The notes beneath the pieces are model-generated. The model did no database searches, had not been told where the DNA came from, and was given only the letters and a program-made list of their open reading frames with translations. DNA of 5,370 nucleotides from JBMNTQ01 sp050945815 (GTDB lineage: Bacteria; Bacillota; Clostridia; Christensenellales; JBMNTQ01), in the NCBI GenBank assembly GCA_050945815.1, contig JBMNTQ010000142.1:1-5370 (forward strand). Reading direction: 5' to 3'. Positions within the stretch are counted from its first letter, which is position 1, and each line of letters starts with the position of its first letter. A program made the position numbers and the translations under genes. Shown piece after piece: positions 4,968 through 5,370 of this stretch.

Positions 4968-5370
4968 GACGATGATCAGGGCATACAGAGCCGCCACGGC
5001 CAGCACAGCAAACAAATCCCGCCGCCCCGCTTTCAAAACCTTCATCCGTGTCCGATTCTCACCGCCCCGATAGCAGCGCGCCTCCATTGCCAGCGCCAGC
5101 TCGTCCGCCCGGCGAAACGCGCTCAGGAAAAGGGGTACCAACAGCGGCACCAAGCTCTGTGCCTTCTTAATCAGCCCGCCGGTATCGAAATCCGCCCCCC
5201 GCGCCTTCTGGGCGTTCATAATTTTATTGGTCTCCTCCATAAGCGTAGGAATAAAGCGCAGCGCAATCGACATCATCATCGCCAGCTCATGGGCCGGAAA
5301 ACGGATCACCTTCAGCGGCGATAGCAGCCGCTCCATGCCGTCGGTCAATTGCAGGGTCGATGTCGTCAAT
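4956..5370 (-). CDS. ecfT: ECF transporter T component EcfT (5' end outside window)
   Basis: EcfT is the membrane scaffold of energy-coupling factor importers. It couples the EcfA ATPases to exchangeable substrate-binding S components that take up vitamins or metal ions. The last 137 codons are present, about half of a usual 260-270-residue protein; the start lies beyond the right edge and the TTG codon at 5369 is internal. Visible parts are FPAHELAMMMSIALRFIP (24-41 of the visible segment), the two Ala-Arg coupling motifs QKARGAD (54-60) and MEARCYRGG (95-103) that contact the two ATPases, and a final hydrophobic helix (119-137). The PLLVPLFLSAFRRADELA region between the motifs is typical. 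In Firmicutes ecfA1 and ecfA2 usually lie just upstream, which would be outside this window. Substrate cannot be told from EcfT. Confidence 0.96.
   Translation of the reverse strand, partial: LTTSTLQLTDGMERLLSPLKVIRFPAHELAMMMSIALRFIPTLMEETNKIMNAQKARGADFDTGGLIKKAQSLVPLLVPLFLSAFRRADELALAMEARCYRGGENRTRMKVLKAGRRDLFAVLAVAALYALIIVGGF

Noticed and set aside
1..5370. Mobile elements, CRISPR arrays, tRNA or rRNA genes, toxin-antitoxin or defence genes
   Set aside because: I looked on both strands for repeats, transposase or integrase motifs and RNA gene signatures and saw none; all coding space is taken by housekeeping-type genes.

Overview
The window is a run of seven genes, all on the minus strand, from a bacterium that looks like a member of the Firmicutes, most likely class Clostridia. 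The reasons are the core order ecfT-truA-rplM-rpsI, which is the classic Firmicutes arrangement downstream of the large ribosomal-protein/rpoA cluster, strong GGAGG-type ribosome binding sites, use of TTG and GTG starts, and protein sequences of clostridial flavour. The assignment to Clostridia is inference; base composition is moderate and no marker fixes the genus.

Read in the direction of transcription (right to left), the layout is as follows. (1) 5370-4956 is the C-terminal half of ecfT, the membrane T component of an ECF vitamin/metal transporter, cut by the window edge. (2) truA (4952-4203) follows after 3 bases, with a TTG start. (3) A metallo-beta-lactamase-fold hydrolase of the COG1237 type (4183-3386) follows truA by 19 bases and sits where rplM would normally come. 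(4) A near-consensus sigma-A promoter (about 3329-3301) and a roughly 120-base structured leader precede rplM (3173-2745) and rpsI (2728-2336), which encode ribosomal proteins L13 and S9. A clear intrinsic terminator (2287-2250) closes this unit. (5) An extended -10 promoter (2187-2179) precedes trxB (GTG start at 2145, stop at 1225), encoding thioredoxin reductase. (6) After 140 bases comes glmM (start 1084), encoding phosphoglucosamine mutase, cut at the left window edge with about 361 codons present.

The genes fall into three apparent transcription units: ecfT-truA-MBL, rplM-rpsI, and trxB-(glmM). Together they serve nutrient uptake, tRNA modification, ribosome assembly, thiol redox balance and cell-wall precursor supply. 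This is ordinary chromosomal core territory: I see no mobile element, CRISPR array, tRNA, rRNA or phage gene. The points worth a second look are the hydrolase inserted in a conserved operon order, the structured rplM leader, and start-site details at trxB and truA. I found no convincing evidence of a new biological system.
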